Assembly (NCBI GenBank): GCA_002307215.1
Contig: DBTU01000028.1
Span: forward strand, 32,718-96,717
From: Lachnoclostridium sp. UBA1308
Lineage (GTDB): Bacteria > Bacillota > Clostridia > Lachnospirales > Lachnospiraceae
Direction of reading: 5' to 3'
Length of the DNA stretch: 64,000 nt
Shown here one piece after another: positions 16,692 to 27,100 of this stretch. The position numbers were made by a program, and so were the translations under genes. The first letter of the stretch is position 1, and every line of letters starts with the position of its first letter. The notes under the pieces are model-generated. The model was not told where the DNA came from. It saw nothing but the letters and a program-made list of their open reading frames with translations, and did no database searches.

Positions 16692-17723
16692 TTATTCCAG
16701 GAATTCAAAGTATAATTTCTTCATGACAAACTCTCTCGGCTCCATAATATCTTGATTATATGCCAGCCATAGCTTAGATACAGCCGCTTCCATCGAAATA
16801 TTATGTAAGGGTATCGCAGCATTATCAAGCAATTCCTGACTGGTTATATACATATCATCCGTCGTATTCTTAAAGGAGGCCAGATATAAATCGATCCCTT
16901 CCTCCTTGCAATATTTCATGAAATACACCAGTGAAACACTTCCGTCTCTGACACATGCCGTGGAGGAATGATATAATTTATGCACAATCGCCCTTGGCTT
17001 ATTATTAGAGTCGAAGCGGAAGAAGCTATAATCCAGACCGGGAAACGGTCTGATCGTAAGAATCTTGTTATTAAACTCAATATCTTTCAACGGAAGAGAC
17101 TCGCGGTTTTCCTTGAGCTTTGCTATCGTAGGGTTTACCTTATTATCGTTTCTGATTAACATACCACCCTTAAGGTAACCTAAGTCCACACCTCCGTAGC
17201 TTGTAAACTGGTCGTTGAAGGGATCTGCTTCACTCATTCTTGAGCCGAGGTATATCCGTTCAATTCCTTTTTCATCTTCAAATATCGTAAAAACACCCGG
17301 AATACTTGAATGACATATGAATTCGATGGAACTGATAAAATTTCTTAATCCATTTCCATTTGGTTGATCAAGCGCATAATTACTCGCTGTCAATATAATT
17401 GGTATCTTTGTATCTGCAAATACATAGCTTATCATTGCAGAAGTATAGGGAAGTGTATCCGTCCCATGTGTTATGATTACCCCATCCATCGAATTCATAT
17501 CTGTCATATGAAGCGCATTTATAATTTTTGACCAATCCTTTGGAATGCAGTTTTCACTTAAAATGTTAAGCGGTTGCATGGTTACAAATTCTACATTGTA
17601 TTTTGATTTTTCTTTGAATTTCTCAATCAAAAGATATCCTGCCTGCTCATCTACATCGATTGTATTATTTGATACTTTACTTCCTATTGTTCCTCCAGTA
17701 AATACAACTAATATCCTCTTCAT
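16692..17723 (-). CDS. L-asparaginase family amidohydrolase (type I-like)
   Basis: Hydrolyses asparagine to aspartate and ammonia in the best-known members. The 343 residues carry both catalytic threonine motifs: VVFTGGTIGS (Thr12 is the probable nucleophile) and VIITHGTDTLPYTSAM (Thr-Asp of the second triad, with Lys expected further on). There is no signal peptide, so it is cytosolic, unlike type II enzymes. GAGG lies 8 nt before ATG 17723. The gene is 14 nt downstream of the HEPN/V4R-like gene and probably in one transcript with it, an association that does not suggest ordinary asparagine catabolism. Some family members act on other amides. Confidence 0.85.
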   Translation of the reverse strand: MKRILVVFTGGTIGSKVSNNTIDVDEQAGYLLIEKFKEKSKYNVEFVTMQPLNILSENCIPKDWSKIINALHMTDMNSMDGVIITHGTDTLPYTSAMISYVFADTKIPIILTASNYALDQPNGNGLRNFISSIEFICHSSIPGVFTIFEDEKGIERIYLGSRMSEADPFNDQFTSYGGVDLGYLKGGMLIRNDNKVNPTIAKLKENRESLPLKDIEFNNKILTIRPFPGLDYSFFRFDSNNKPRAIVHKLYHSSTACVRDGSVSLVYFMKYCKEEGIDLYLASFKNTTDDMYITSQELLDNAAIPLHNISMEAAVSKLWLAYNQDIMEPREFVMKKLYFEFLE

Positions 17724-17737
17724 ATTTATACCTCACA

Positions 17738-18823
17738 TTATTTCACTAAAATTTTGAAGCTGCAATCATTTCGAAACGGATTATCCTGCGGACAGATGTC
17801 TGTATCGCAAATTAGCTCAATCGGAATTCCATTTAATAATTCTTCTAAAACCCCTGTACTGTATCCGACAACAAAGTCACATAGGCGGATATTCTTCTTC
17901 TTTCTGTTGTAACATAGAAAATTTTCAGTTATGGTAATATGTCCGTTAACGACTCCCTCTTGCGTATCAATCTCCAGATTGTTGCTGAATTTTCCCCACC
18001 CGACTACAGAATCAAATTCACACCATTTTGATATCTTTGTGCCGTAGGAGATTTCTTCCATCTCCCATTTCTTGTTCATTGCTTCTCCGAAGCGCTTCCC
18101 ACCTTGATATCCTATGTCGAATAATATCTTCTTTGCCTCATCCACATTACTTAGTTCAACGGCGCTACTGTACATGGCCTCCAACATACTGTTTATCGTA
18201 TCTACTTTAAATGAGATATTTCTTGTCCCATCCGCTTCGTTGATGATGATGCCTCTCTCTTCATTTAAACGAATCTTAGCATAATTTTCACCCTGCTTTT
18301 TCGTAGTGGGCATATCTTTACTGTTTGTTTCCTTCTTTTTAAAAGAATCAGCATTAATTTTTTTCATATCAATAAAATCATAATTAGCTAAAAAGTTTTT
18401 CAAATAAATAAATACTATCTCGGCTTCGCATTCGTTACAGACACAGGTAGCCGCATCATGTGTCAGTCGATTTCTTAATTCAACAATTGAATTAAAATTC
18501 AAGGTATCAATCAGTCCAATATCCCTACCGGTGAATTTCGCCCATCTTTTCAACAAATCACATTCACGAAATAACCCTACCAGCTGACCGAGGCCAAATT
18601 CTTGAACACCCTTTCTTGAATCGCCGATTATCCTTTCCTTATCCATTAGTACCATTCGTTCCCCATATGGCAGCTTTGCTACTGCTTCTGCAAATATCTT
18701 TCGAAATGCCACCTCGAATAATCCACAACTTTCCTTAACAACCGTATCATACTGCTCAAGGTCATAAGCCTTCTGAATAAAGCCAATCTTATCCTCTAAT
18801 ATTTCATCCATAACGTAGCCCAT
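17738..18823 (-). CDS. Two-domain protein: HEPN-like N-terminus and V4R-like C-terminus
   Basis: A 361-residue protein without a close family I can name. The first 150 residues are helical with ELRNRLTHDAA, an R-x4-H arrangement like that of HEPN RNases. The last 80 residues show LCDFVVGYSTGVLEELLNG followed by CDTDICPQDNPFRNDCSF. That spacing of Cys, Gly-Tyr and Cys resembles V4R ligand- or metal-binding domains. A Lys-rich linker near residue 165 joins the halves. Start ATG 18823 follows AAGGAG. It lies between the membrane-protein gene (173 nt upstream) and the asparaginase gene (14 nt downstream). Both domain calls are visual and need profile searches. Confidence 0.55.
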   Translation of the reverse strand: MGYVMDEILEDKIGFIQKAYDLEQYDTVVKESCGLFEVAFRKIFAEAVAKLPYGERMVLMDKERIIGDSRKGVQEFGLGQLVGLFRECDLLKRWAKFTGRDIGLIDTLNFNSIVELRNRLTHDAATCVCNECEAEIVFIYLKNFLANYDFIDMKKINADSFKKKETNSKDMPTTKKQGENYAKIRLNEERGIIINEADGTRNISFKVDTINSMLEAMYSSAVELSNVDEAKKILFDIGYQGGKRFGEAMNKKWEMEEISYGTKISKWCEFDSVVGWGKFSNNLEIDTQEGVVNGHITITENFLCYNRKKKNIRLCDFVVGYSTGVLEELLNGIPIELICDTDICPQDNPFRNDCSFKILVK

Positions 18824-18886
18824 ACTTTCTTCTCCTTATGTAAATCCCCTGATTGTATATCGCACTGGTCAAATAATACGGATTCC

Positions 18887-18949
18887 AAAGCGAACTCTAT
18901 TCGCTTTGTGGAGCGTTTTTATGTAATAGGACGCAATTTCCTATTACAT
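18887..18949. repeat. Hairpin plus TAATAGGA palindromic repeat, copy 1
   Basis: AAAGCGAA/TTCGCTTT (18887-18907) form a perfect 8-bp hairpin. It is followed by GGAGCGTTTTT and then the inverted repeat ATGTAATAGGA (18921-18931) / TCCTATTACAT (18939-18949) with loop CGCAATT. The 40-base unit 18910-18949 recurs almost exactly at 35082-35121 and in altered form at 49113-49148. Confidence 0.75.
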
Positions 18950-18996
18950 ATACATAGAAATTCAACTTATCCTAATTCTTTCTTAACAACAATCGA

Positions 18997-20631
18997 TTAG
19001 TCACTATCGCCTGCCCTCCATAGAAACCATATCATTATTCCGATCAAAAATATTACAAGCAGCACTCCTCCTGCATGGAGGATCTCTCCAACCGCCAATT
19101 TATTATTCAAAACTACAGCCGAATCGATTTCGAGAACTGCGTCATATACCTGCACCACCGTGAACAGCGCTCCGGCAATCGTTATAAGTCTCAAATTCTT
19201 GTTCTTCTTTTCATCTCTTATCTGTGAAATGATACCTACAATACGATCCATCTCAAAATGTAATTCTTCCATCATCTTCTTGACGCCTAAGGTCTCAACC
19301 ACCATAGTATATAACTTTTCCTGGTGTGAAATATGTGAGATTGCCTCGTATACACATTTTAAATAGAAAAAAGTTATATCATCCCTTAATTGAAGAATTG
19401 TATGATATTCCTTCTTATTATCCGAGCACTTTTTAGCTTCTATATCTAGGTAGGCTATTCTTCCGGTTAGATTCAATAAGCCATAATGTTGATGTAAAAC
19501 CAACAGATATAGATAAAGATAATTATCCAAACGCTCTGCATAATTACTTTTAAAAAACGCATCCGTTGTTTTATTTCCTGTTAAATAGCACAGATTCGCC
19601 ATACCTTCTCTGGAAACGCCCCAATAACTATTAGAAAACGGCTTATAAATCTCATCATTATCAGCAAAATCAAACTCAGTCTCATCCGGTAGATAGGAAT
19701 CCTTATATCCCTTCCTAAGACTGAAGAAGGCAGTCTCTGCTTCCCTGACATCCTCAATCTGATCTAGTAACACGGATGCAAATACATGCGCTTTATGTGG
19801 ATATATCTTATCCTTTTCCTTATCATAAGTATTATTAAAATAAGTAGTTATCGGTACATTTTCTAAAATACAGTCCAAGAAATCCGTAAAATGACAATAC
19901 GCCTTATATTTCAGACCGTATCTACCATTATGATAATCAATCAACTGAACCTTATCATCTTCTCCGCCTGCATAATCCTCTGAAAAAGATATTTTACTCC
20001 GTTCTATGTATTTAACACTCCTATTATATTCTACCGCAATACCGGAATCACCTTCAAACGGAACATCACAAATATCTGATGCGTCCAGCGTAAGTTCTTG
20101 ATCTTTGAGATATCGGTACTCAATTTTTCTGTTTTTTATCCCTTTGAGAATAAAGTTCATCCTCGTCATTTGATCCAAAGTAATTCCCTTGGGATAATCC
20201 GCATCAAGTATAAGAAAGCCAATATTGGTCTGAAATAATACCATTTGGATTTTATTGAAACAAAAGGTTCCGATAATTTTTTTATTCTCGCGGATTTCAA
20301 TGCGAACCCTTTTATCAAGGAATGGAATTCCACTGCTTAGCTGCTTAATCTCCAGACAATCTCCGATTGCACCCACCCGGCCACTCGTAAGACCGTCCGC
20401 TTCACAAGGCGCGGTTATCGTGCCAATCAGATTACTGATATGTTCATAAAATTCATGATCCGAACCTATTAAGGAACTGTATTGCCACTCAGCCCCGGTA
20501 CTATTATTAATAACATCTGTGACCGTCTTCTTATAGCATTTTGCATTGTCATATGCAAATGGAATAATGAACTTATTCAAAGGCAACTTTTTATTTGTAT
20601 TCTCTTCATAAATCTTTAATCTTTCGTCCAT
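18997..20631 (-). CDS. C-terminally anchored membrane protein, function unknown
   Basis: A 544-residue protein with a long soluble part of about 470 residues and two hydrophobic helices at the C-terminus (ITIAGALFTVVQVYDAVL and ILHAGGVLLVIFLIGIMIWF). The layout recalls CorA-like channels, but no GMN-type motif is present between the helices, so a transport role is not supported. I chose ATG 20631 because GGAG lies 10 nt upstream; a GTG at 20670 has no ribosome site. It has its own candidate promoter (20745-20774) and leads a minus-strand group with the HEPN/V4R-like and asparaginase genes. No enzyme motif was recognised. Confidence 0.6.
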   Translation of the reverse strand: MDERLKIYEENTNKKLPLNKFIIPFAYDNAKCYKKTVTDVINNSTGAEWQYSSLIGSDHEFYEHISNLIGTITAPCEADGLTSGRVGAIGDCLEIKQLSSGIPFLDKRVRIEIRENKKIIGTFCFNKIQMVLFQTNIGFLILDADYPKGITLDQMTRMNFILKGIKNRKIEYRYLKDQELTLDASDICDVPFEGDSGIAVEYNRSVKYIERSKISFSEDYAGGEDDKVQLIDYHNGRYGLKYKAYCHFTDFLDCILENVPITTYFNNTYDKEKDKIYPHKAHVFASVLLDQIEDVREAETAFFSLRKGYKDSYLPDETEFDFADNDEIYKPFSNSYWGVSREGMANLCYLTGNKTTDAFFKSNYAERLDNYLYLYLLVLHQHYGLLNLTGRIAYLDIEAKKCSDNKKEYHTILQLRDDITFFYLKCVYEAISHISHQEKLYTMVVETLGVKKMMEELHFEMDRIVGIISQIRDEKKNKNLRLITIAGALFTVVQVYDAVLEIDSAVVLNNKLAVGEILHAGGVLLVIFLIGIMIWFLWRAGDSD

Positions 20632-20744
20632 TATATCGCATCTCCGATTAGCGGCGATTAGTAGATCCACTATTTTTCTGTTGAATTCCTATTACCATTA
20701 ATTACCGGTCCTGTATTTACTGATATCCTATTTGCAATATAAGT

Positions 20745-20774
20745 ATTATATCCAATATTTGCCCCTATTGGCAA
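20745..20774 (-). promoter_or_regulatory. Candidate promoter for the membrane-protein gene
   Basis: TTGCCA (20774-20769) and a perfect TATAAT (20750-20745) lie 18 nt apart on the minus strand. CCAATA/TATTGG form an inverted repeat across the spacer and -35, possibly an operator. Confidence 0.5.
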
Positions 20775-20793
20775 TATAAAAGTCAAAATAATA

Positions 20794-20833
20794 CCGGAAT
20801 AAATGAAATTCCTAAGAATTCTACTCATTCCGG
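20794..20833 (-). terminator. Terminator-like hairpin after xylB
   Basis: CCGGAAT (20794-20800) pairs with ATTCCGG (20827-20833), with an inner AGAATTC-type stem. It lies 18 nt after the xylB stop. Only an interrupted T-run (TATTATTTT) follows on the minus strand. Confidence 0.5.
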
Positions 20834-20851
20834 CTAGTTTACAACTACTAT

Positions 20852-22321
20852 TTATATCATCTTATCATACATATCCTTTAAGGTAGGATAGAGCTGTTTG
20901 AACACCTCATATTTCTTATGATAGAGTGCAACAATTTCAGGCTCCTGCTCGGTAGTATCAACTACCTTAATCAGCTTATTGGTTGCTTCCTCAACAGAAG
21001 AATACTTACCGCAACCTACCGCCGCTAATATTGCCGCACCAAATGCCGGTCCTTCGGTAGAATTAATCTTATCCACCTTAACATTAAGAATATTAGCAAT
21101 CATTCTGCACCACAACGGGCTTCTTGCACCACCGCCGTTAATTCTAATTCTCTCAATGGTTACACCGAGTGATTTCGTAATCTCAAAGGAATCACGAAGT
21201 GCGAAGGCTACGCCCTCTAGCATTGCCTGAGTCATATCAGAACGTGTGGTATCCATTGTCATTCCGATAAAGGTTGCTCTTGCATTCGGATTATTGTGAG
21301 GGGTTCTCTCTCCCATCAGATAGGGCAGGAAGTATACATTGTTTTCACCAAGCTTTGTAATTTCCTTCTCTTCCTTCGGATAATCCTTGGTTCCTATGAT
21401 ATCTGCCAACCACCACTTATTGGAAGCGGCAGCGCTGAGCATAACGCCCATGAAATGATATTTGCCATCTGCGTGTGCAAAAGCATGAAGGGAATTATTT
21501 TTATCAACTGCAAATTCTTTGGTAGAGATGAATACAACTCCTGAGGTTCCAAGAGAAACACTGCATTTACCTTCTCCGACGGTTCCTGTTCCAACCGCAG
21601 CAACTGCCTGATCACCACCACCGGCGATAACCTTCGTACTAACACATAGGCCAAGTTCGTCTGCTGCTTGCTTCGTCAGATTTCCTACAACCTGATAGGA
21701 CTCATGGATTTTCGCCATTTGTTCTTCCTTTAGACCACAGATATCAAGCATTTCCTTGGACCAACATTTATTCTTCACATCAAACAGCAGCATACCGGAG
21801 GCATCGGATACATCGGTACAGTGAATACCTGACAGCTTATAAGCAATGTAATCCTTAGGAAGCATAACCTTCTTAATCTTTGCAAAATTCTCCGGTTCAT
21901 GCTTTCTTACCCATAACAACTTCGGAGCAGTAAAACCGGTTAACGCCATATTGGCTGTATAGCCGGAGATTATCTCCCTGCCGATTTCATGATTCAAATA
22001 ATTACATTCCGCCTGAGTACGACCATCATTCCAAAGAATTGCCGGACGAATAACCTTATCGTTTTCATCAAGAATTACCATGCCATGCATCTGTCCGCTG
22101 AAGCTGATTCCATCGATCTGGGATTTATCATTATCCTTCACTAATTCCTTTATACCATCAATCAGGGCAGTATACCAATCCTCCGGGTTTTGTTCCGACC
22201 AGCCCGGCTTAGGAAAGAATAACGGATACTCCCTCGTTACTATACTTTTTATATCTCCCGCTTCATCCATTAACAGAAGCTTTACGGAAGAGGTTCCTAA
22301 ATCAACACCTACATATAACAT
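20852..22321 (-). CDS. xylB: Xylulokinase
   Basis: Phosphorylates D-xylulose with ATP, feeding xylose into the pentose phosphate route. The 489 residues are typical. Seen are the FGGY-kinase N-terminus VGVDLGTSSVKLLLMDEAG, the xylulose-contact segment SFSGQMHGMVILD, the catalytic-domain segment IAGGGDQAVAAVGTG, SLGTSGVVF, and the C-terminal signature GVTIERIRINGGGARSPLW with EGPAFGAAILA. AAAGGAG precedes ATG 22321. It diverges from a ROK-family regulator across a 287-bp gap, the usual arrangement for xylose-controlled transcription; no xylA is in the window. The GGARSP and GQMHG blocks favour xylulokinase over glycerol or gluconate kinase. Confidence 0.93.
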   Translation of the reverse strand: MLYVGVDLGTSSVKLLLMDEAGDIKSIVTREYPLFFPKPGWSEQNPEDWYTALIDGIKELVKDNDKSQIDGISFSGQMHGMVILDENDKVIRPAILWNDGRTQAECNYLNHEIGREIISGYTANMALTGFTAPKLLWVRKHEPENFAKIKKVMLPKDYIAYKLSGIHCTDVSDASGMLLFDVKNKCWSKEMLDICGLKEEQMAKIHESYQVVGNLTKQAADELGLCVSTKVIAGGGDQAVAAVGTGTVGEGKCSVSLGTSGVVFISTKEFAVDKNNSLHAFAHADGKYHFMGVMLSAAASNKWWLADIIGTKDYPKEEKEITKLGENNVYFLPYLMGERTPHNNPNARATFIGMTMDTTRSDMTQAMLEGVAFALRDSFEITKSLGVTIERIRINGGGARSPLWCRMIANILNVKVDKINSTEGPAFGAAILAAVGCGKYSSVEEATNKLIKVVDTTEQEPEIVALYHKKYEVFKQLYPTLKDMYDKMI

Positions 22322-22434
22322 AATGTATACTCCTTTTATAATTGATTTGATGAATAAACTATATTCAAAAATAATATAGCAATTCTACCTATTTATGTCA
22401 AGGGATATTAGTGATTTAAGGTCTGTAAATGTTA

Positions 22435-22514
22435 CAATTCAGCCTCGCAAGGATCGCAACAAGACCTGGAAAGAAATGCTTCCCTATAGGAGCCGATTTC
22501 GCTAAGTTGAATTG
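22435..22514. repeat. Imperfect foldback in the xylB/ROK divergent region
   Basis: CAATTCA (22435-22441) pairs with TGAATTG (22508-22514). Further inward blocks also pair (GCGA/TCGC-like and GGAAAG/CTTCC), giving a stem-loop of about 80 bp. It could be an operator array, a transcript structure or a small mobile repeat. No canonical xyl operator was recognised around it. Confidence 0.45.
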
Positions 22515-22608
22515 CTGAACGTTAATCCTTTCTCAAATATTTATACTATCCAAAAAATATAATATATGGTAACATAATATAAATTATAATTCATAAAGGG
22601 TGGCTATT

Positions 22609-23769
22609 ATGGTGACGGGGAGCAAAGAACTAATCCGTGATATTAATACGAAGTTGGTATTGGAAACAATAATCAACCATATTTCAATATCAAGGGCAGC
22701 AATTGCAAAGTATGTGGGGCTGACCAAGGCAACAATATCGGCTATTGTCCAGGAGTTAATCAACAAAAAACTGGTGGTTGAAATAGGAAGCGATGATACC
22801 AACTTAGGAAGAAAACCAATTCTACTCAGTTTAAATAAAAAGGCCGGATATGTTATCTGCGTCGATATCGGAGTAGATACTACAACTGTGCTTCTTTCTG
22901 ATTTAATCGGGGAGGACTGCCGCTTAAAGCAGATCAAAACAACAAAAAACACTTCGAATTGTGTTGATATACTGATTCAATTAATTGAATCCATGCAGCT
23001 TCCAAAGGATACGCCTTATGGTATGGTAGGAATAACCCTTGGTATTCATGGCGTAATTACAAATAATCAAGTTTCCTTTGCTCCCTACTATAATTTAACG
23101 GGGCTTCATCTTGCAGAGCGTCTGGAGCAGCACTTTTGTGCGCCTGTATTTCTGGAAAACGAAGCTAATCTATCAGTAATCGGTGAAAATACATTTCAAT
23201 ATGATTATGCTAATATAGCTAATGTCAGTATTCATTCCGGAGTTGGTTTAGGTATTATAATTAACCGACAGCTGTATACCGGATATAATGGAAGAGCCGG
23301 TGAATTCGGACATACCATCATTGAGATTGACGGCAGACAGTGCCCTTGTGGCAACCTAGGCTGCCTGGAACAGTATGTTTCAGAAAGGACATTGCTTCAG
23401 GAATTTTCGAAGCTTAAGAATTCACAGGACCTTAGCTTTGATACGTTCCGGGTTGCCTATGAAGCCAATGATCCGGATGCAATTAAGATAATGGAAGATT
23501 TTATTAAATATATGTCCCTAGGTGTCAATAATATATTAAATGCTTATAATCCTGATATCGTAATTATCAATAGCTCCTTCACCATTTTCTTTCCCGATAT
23601 CTTGAAACGGATTGAAGCGGCATTATCAAGCCGAATGAACAGTTATGTTCGTATTGTTCCCTCCGTTCTTCAAGATACCTCCATTCTTCTCGGCGGAATC
23701 TGTGTCGCAATAAAGAACTTCCTTGGTATTGAACTGCTAAAACTGAATCCTATCTCTATTCGTAAGTAG
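22609..23769 (+). CDS. ROK-family transcriptional regulator, probable xylose repressor
   Basis: 386 residues. A winged-helix domain comes first (IINHISISRAAIAKYVGLTKATISAIVQEL, residues 20-50), followed by a sugar-kinase-like ROK domain. The ROK part shows an ATP/ligand-type strand VICVDIGVDTT, GVGLGIIINRQLYTG, the HTIIEIDG signature and the zinc-binding CPCGNLGCLEQY. The zinc motif and the N-terminal helix-turn-helix mark a repressor, not a sugar kinase. Divergence from xylB makes it a XylR candidate that responds to xylose (inference). ATG 22609 has AAAGGG 8 nt upstream; an in-frame GTG at 22600 is less likely. A strong hairpin terminator follows. Confidence 0.85.
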   Translation: MVTGSKELIRDINTKLVLETIINHISISRAAIAKYVGLTKATISAIVQELINKKLVVEIGSDDTNLGRKPILLSLNKKAGYVICVDIGVDTTTVLLSDLIGEDCRLKQIKTTKNTSNCVDILIQLIESMQLPKDTPYGMVGITLGIHGVITNNQVSFAPYYNLTGLHLAERLEQHFCAPVFLENEANLSVIGENTFQYDYANIANVSIHSGVGLGIIINRQLYTGYNGRAGEFGHTIIEIDGRQCPCGNLGCLEQYVSERTLLQEFSKLKNSQDLSFDTFRVAYEANDPDAIKIMEDFIKYMSLGVNNILNAYNPDIVIINSSFTIFFPDILKRIEAALSSRMNSYVRIVPSVLQDTSILLGGICVAIKNFLGIELLKLNPISIRK

Positions 23770-23796
23770 AGATAGTTGCAAATATCTTAAAAACAT

Positions 23797-23862
23797 AAGA
23801 GGCTTCACGTATTCCGCTCAGCCATTGCAGGAGTGAAGTATGTGAAGCCTCTTGTATTTTTA
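23797..23862 (+). terminator. Long-stem terminator after the ROK regulator
   Basis: AAGAGGCTTCAC (23797-23808) pairs perfectly with GTGAAGCCTCTT (23842-23853), 12 bp, and GTATTTTTA follows. Part of the right arm belongs to a 43-nt repeat also found at 46658-46700. Confidence 0.7.
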
Positions 23863-23879
23863 TAAGCAATTTTGCAACA
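23837..23879 (+). repeat. 43-nt dispersed repeat, copy A
   Basis: This ungapped stretch (AGTATGTGAAG ... GCAATTTTGCAACA) matches 46658-46700 at roughly 37 of 43 positions by eye. Both copies are intergenic, on the same strand, and follow the 3' end of a plus-strand gene. Confidence 0.6.
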
Positions 23880-23906
23880 GTTTTTAACAAAATCTTTGTA
23901 TAGCCT

Positions 23907-24110
23907 CTAATTTTCTTTTTTAATTGATTCTCTCTTTCTTTTCGTCATGATCCCACCGATACGGCCGGATTCCTTGGCCGTGAGTGACTTCCATCCGGTT
24001 GCCATAACCTTATCCAGATACCCCAGCTCACTTGCAATCTCATATTTCACCTCTTCCTCCGGTTTAATATGCTCCAAATCTACTTTTTGTTCCTTCTTTA
24101 CACCTGCCAT
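23907..24110 (-). CDS. Alpha/beta-type small acid-soluble spore protein
   Basis: SASPs coat and protect spore DNA and are degraded at germination. The 67-residue product has the family hallmarks: KYEIASELG, which carries the germination-protease cleavage site, and the second conserved block WKSLTAKESGRIGGIMTKR. ATG 24110 is preferred over the ATG four codons earlier because GAGGTG sits just upstream of it. Expression would be expected from forespore sigma G, but no promoter was assigned. It is direct evidence that the organism sporulates. It lies alone between the ROK regulator and addA. Confidence 0.9.
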   Translation of the reverse strand: MAGVKKEQKVDLEHIKPEEEVKYEIASELGYLDKVMATGWKSLTAKESGRIGGIMTKRKRESIKKEN

Positions 24111-24178
24111 GACACACCTCATAATAATTTTACTGTTTAGCCATCCCTTGTAAATCAGTATTCTTTTTTGAGTGTTCC

Positions 24179-27100
24179 CTAATTAGGTGAATCTATACGG
24201 ATTTCTTTCCCTAAAGGAAGTGAATAAATGATCATCTCCTTGACCCTTTTCTTTAATATCTGTTCAAGTGCTTTGCAGTAATATTCCAGCTGAACCTTAT
24301 AGCGCTTTATTAACTGTTCTTCCTCTGTCACCAGATCGGATTTGTAATCTAGCAAAACTAATTCTCCCTCCTCTTCAAAGAAAACATCAATAATACCTTG
24401 AACAAGAATGAGCTCCTCACTGTTGATATCAGGCAGAACTTCAGATGCCTTCAGTCCCATAACAAATTGCTTTTCTTTATGTAACTGATTGGCATATGCT
24501 GCCTGTCTCATGCGCTCTGCTACATCACTGGATATAAATCTATTTATATAATCATAATTCAACTTTTCTAAATCACTTTCTTTGATAAAACTTTCCTGAA
24601 CCATCCTCCTAAGTTCCGGCATTAAGCCGCTGCTGTCCTTTACCCGACTTAAATCCAGCAGTTCAAGAACCTTATGATAAAGGGTACCTCGATCCGTACC
24701 CAAAAGTATCTCATCTTTCCGGTTGATAAAATTCGGAACCGTAACACTAAGTTCCGGCGAGGGAACTTGATCTTTTGTTTTCTTTGCTGTTTCTGATATC
24801 AAATTCATACTCAGTTCTTCCGGTTCATACTGCCCCAGCTTCTTTAATTCAGAAACAGTCATCTTAACCTTCAGACCAGCCTCATTTATAAAAGGATATT
24901 CATAATTAAATCTATTTTCAATTTTCTCTTTCATGCCTTGGTCATAAATTATCTCAGGATCAATACGAAGTAACTCTTCCGTGTCTTTATGGATAAAAAT
25001 CTGTCTGGTAACCTCCTGTGACAACAACTTCTCCATCGGAACAACCGTTATCGATTTATTCCCGATTTTATTAACCGTAGCCGGTAGGATCCAATCCATA
25101 TAGCTTCTGGCAGACATTATCTCAAAAAAGGAAAAATCCCCGCCTTTGATATCCTCTAACGATTTCAGATAGCCGGATAGGATTAGCTTTTCTTTTGCTC
25201 TGGTCATCGCTACATATAATACACGTAGCTCTTCACCCATATTCTCAATCTGTACCTTCCTTTGAATTACCTTCTTCATCAGCGTAGGAACTTTAGTCCT
25301 CTTTTTATTATCAATATACTCCGGACCGGCTCCCAGTTCATTATGTAAAACAATACTGTTCCTAATATCCTGCATATTAAACTGTTTACTCATACCCGCG
25401 ACAAATACAACCGGAAACTCCAAGCCCTTGCTTTTATGAATGCTCATAATCCGAACCGTATCATCTTGCTCTCCCGTTGCAGAAGCTTCTCCAAAATCCA
25501 CTTCATAACGATTCAACTTTTCAATATACCTTATAAAATGGAAGAGTCTGCTGTAACTGCCTTTTTCAAATCGAACGGCTTGTGATATTAACATGTCTAA
25601 GTTTGCTTTGCGCCGTTCTCCTCCCGGCATGGCACTGACATAATAGTAATAGCCTGTCTGATCAAACACTGTCTGAATTATTTCATGAATCGGCTTATGA
25701 TTTACCATAGAACGAAAGCTTTCCAGTGTTTCACTAAAGCGTAGCAACTTCTCACGAAGCTGCTCATTACTGCCTTCTTTTGCATATTTTTGCAGGGCAA
25801 GATACATACTTGTATTTCTGGAAAATGCCCTCACGAACGCCAACTCGGTCGATGTCACACCAACAATAGGCGAATAAAGCACACCTGTTAACGGAATATC
25901 TTGTCTGGGATTATCAATGATGCGAAGCATATTGAGAATGGTCATAATCTCGAGTGTCTGAAAATATCCTGTTCCCGTATCTGCATAAGCAGGAATGCCC
26001 TCCTGCATCAAGGTATTCACAAATACCTCGGACCAGCCTGACATACTTCTTAGCAATATAACAATGTCCTTATAAGTAGCCGGCTTGTGTAGCATCTTCT
26101 TCCGGTCAAATACCAGCATACCGGTAGTTGGATCGGTCAATTCTCTTATCTTATGTGCAATTGCTCTAGCTTCAAGCTCCTTCTTTGTATATACAGCTTC
26201 CTCCGAATCCTCCTTAGAAGATACTTCTGATATCTCACTCATTTGCTGATCCGGGAGGTTTTCATTCGTAACAAGTAATAATTCGATTTCAGAGCCAATA
26301 CGGCTTTTTATCTCCTCCGAAATGATTTCTCCACCGTCTGAATTCGTCAATATCTCCTCGAATAATTCGCCGTACTTTAGGGACGCTGCCTCGTCGTATT
26401 CCACCCCACCCACTGACTTATGCATAAGCTGCTCAAATATCATATTGACATAATCAAGAACAAACGCACGGCTTCTGAAATTCCTATCAAGGTCAATTCT
26501 CTGATGTTGATTGATTTGTCCGTCCGCTGTGCATTCTTCGCAGGAATATTTCTCGTATTTCTCCATAAAGATTTCAGGCATAGCCAGTCTGAATTTATAG
26601 ATGCTCTGTTTCACATCTCCTACCATAAACCGATTCGGAGTGCCCATTGCCTCTCTGGATATATTATGTAGGATTGTCTCTTGAACCATATTACTGTCCT
26701 GATACTCGTCAATCAGAATCTCTTCATATTGCTCGCTAAGTTCAAGGGCCGCATTCGTTGGAATTATTTGTTGATCCTGTCTTTTTACCAGAATTTCTAA
26801 GGCGAAGTGCTCAAGATCATTAAAATCAATTAAGTTCTTCTCTTCCTTCTTTTTTGCGAATTCTTGCATGAATTCCAATGTAAGCTGAAACAAAATCTTC
26901 ATAACCCTACCGACAGCATTCATATCCGCAAGCATCTCCTCGGGCGGTTGAAAGAAAAACTGGTTTTCTATATCCTTAATCCCCTTTTTAACCTCTTCCC
27001 GTAGCTCTTTTACTTTATCCTTTTTCCATTGCAAAACTCCCTCTTCCTTTTTCGAGGATAACCGCTCAAAACTGATTTTGGAAAAACGCTCTGCATATTC

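Noticed and set aside
18997..20631. CorA magnesium transporter
   Set aside because: Two C-terminal helices fit, but the GMN motif and the usual N-terminal fold signatures are missing.
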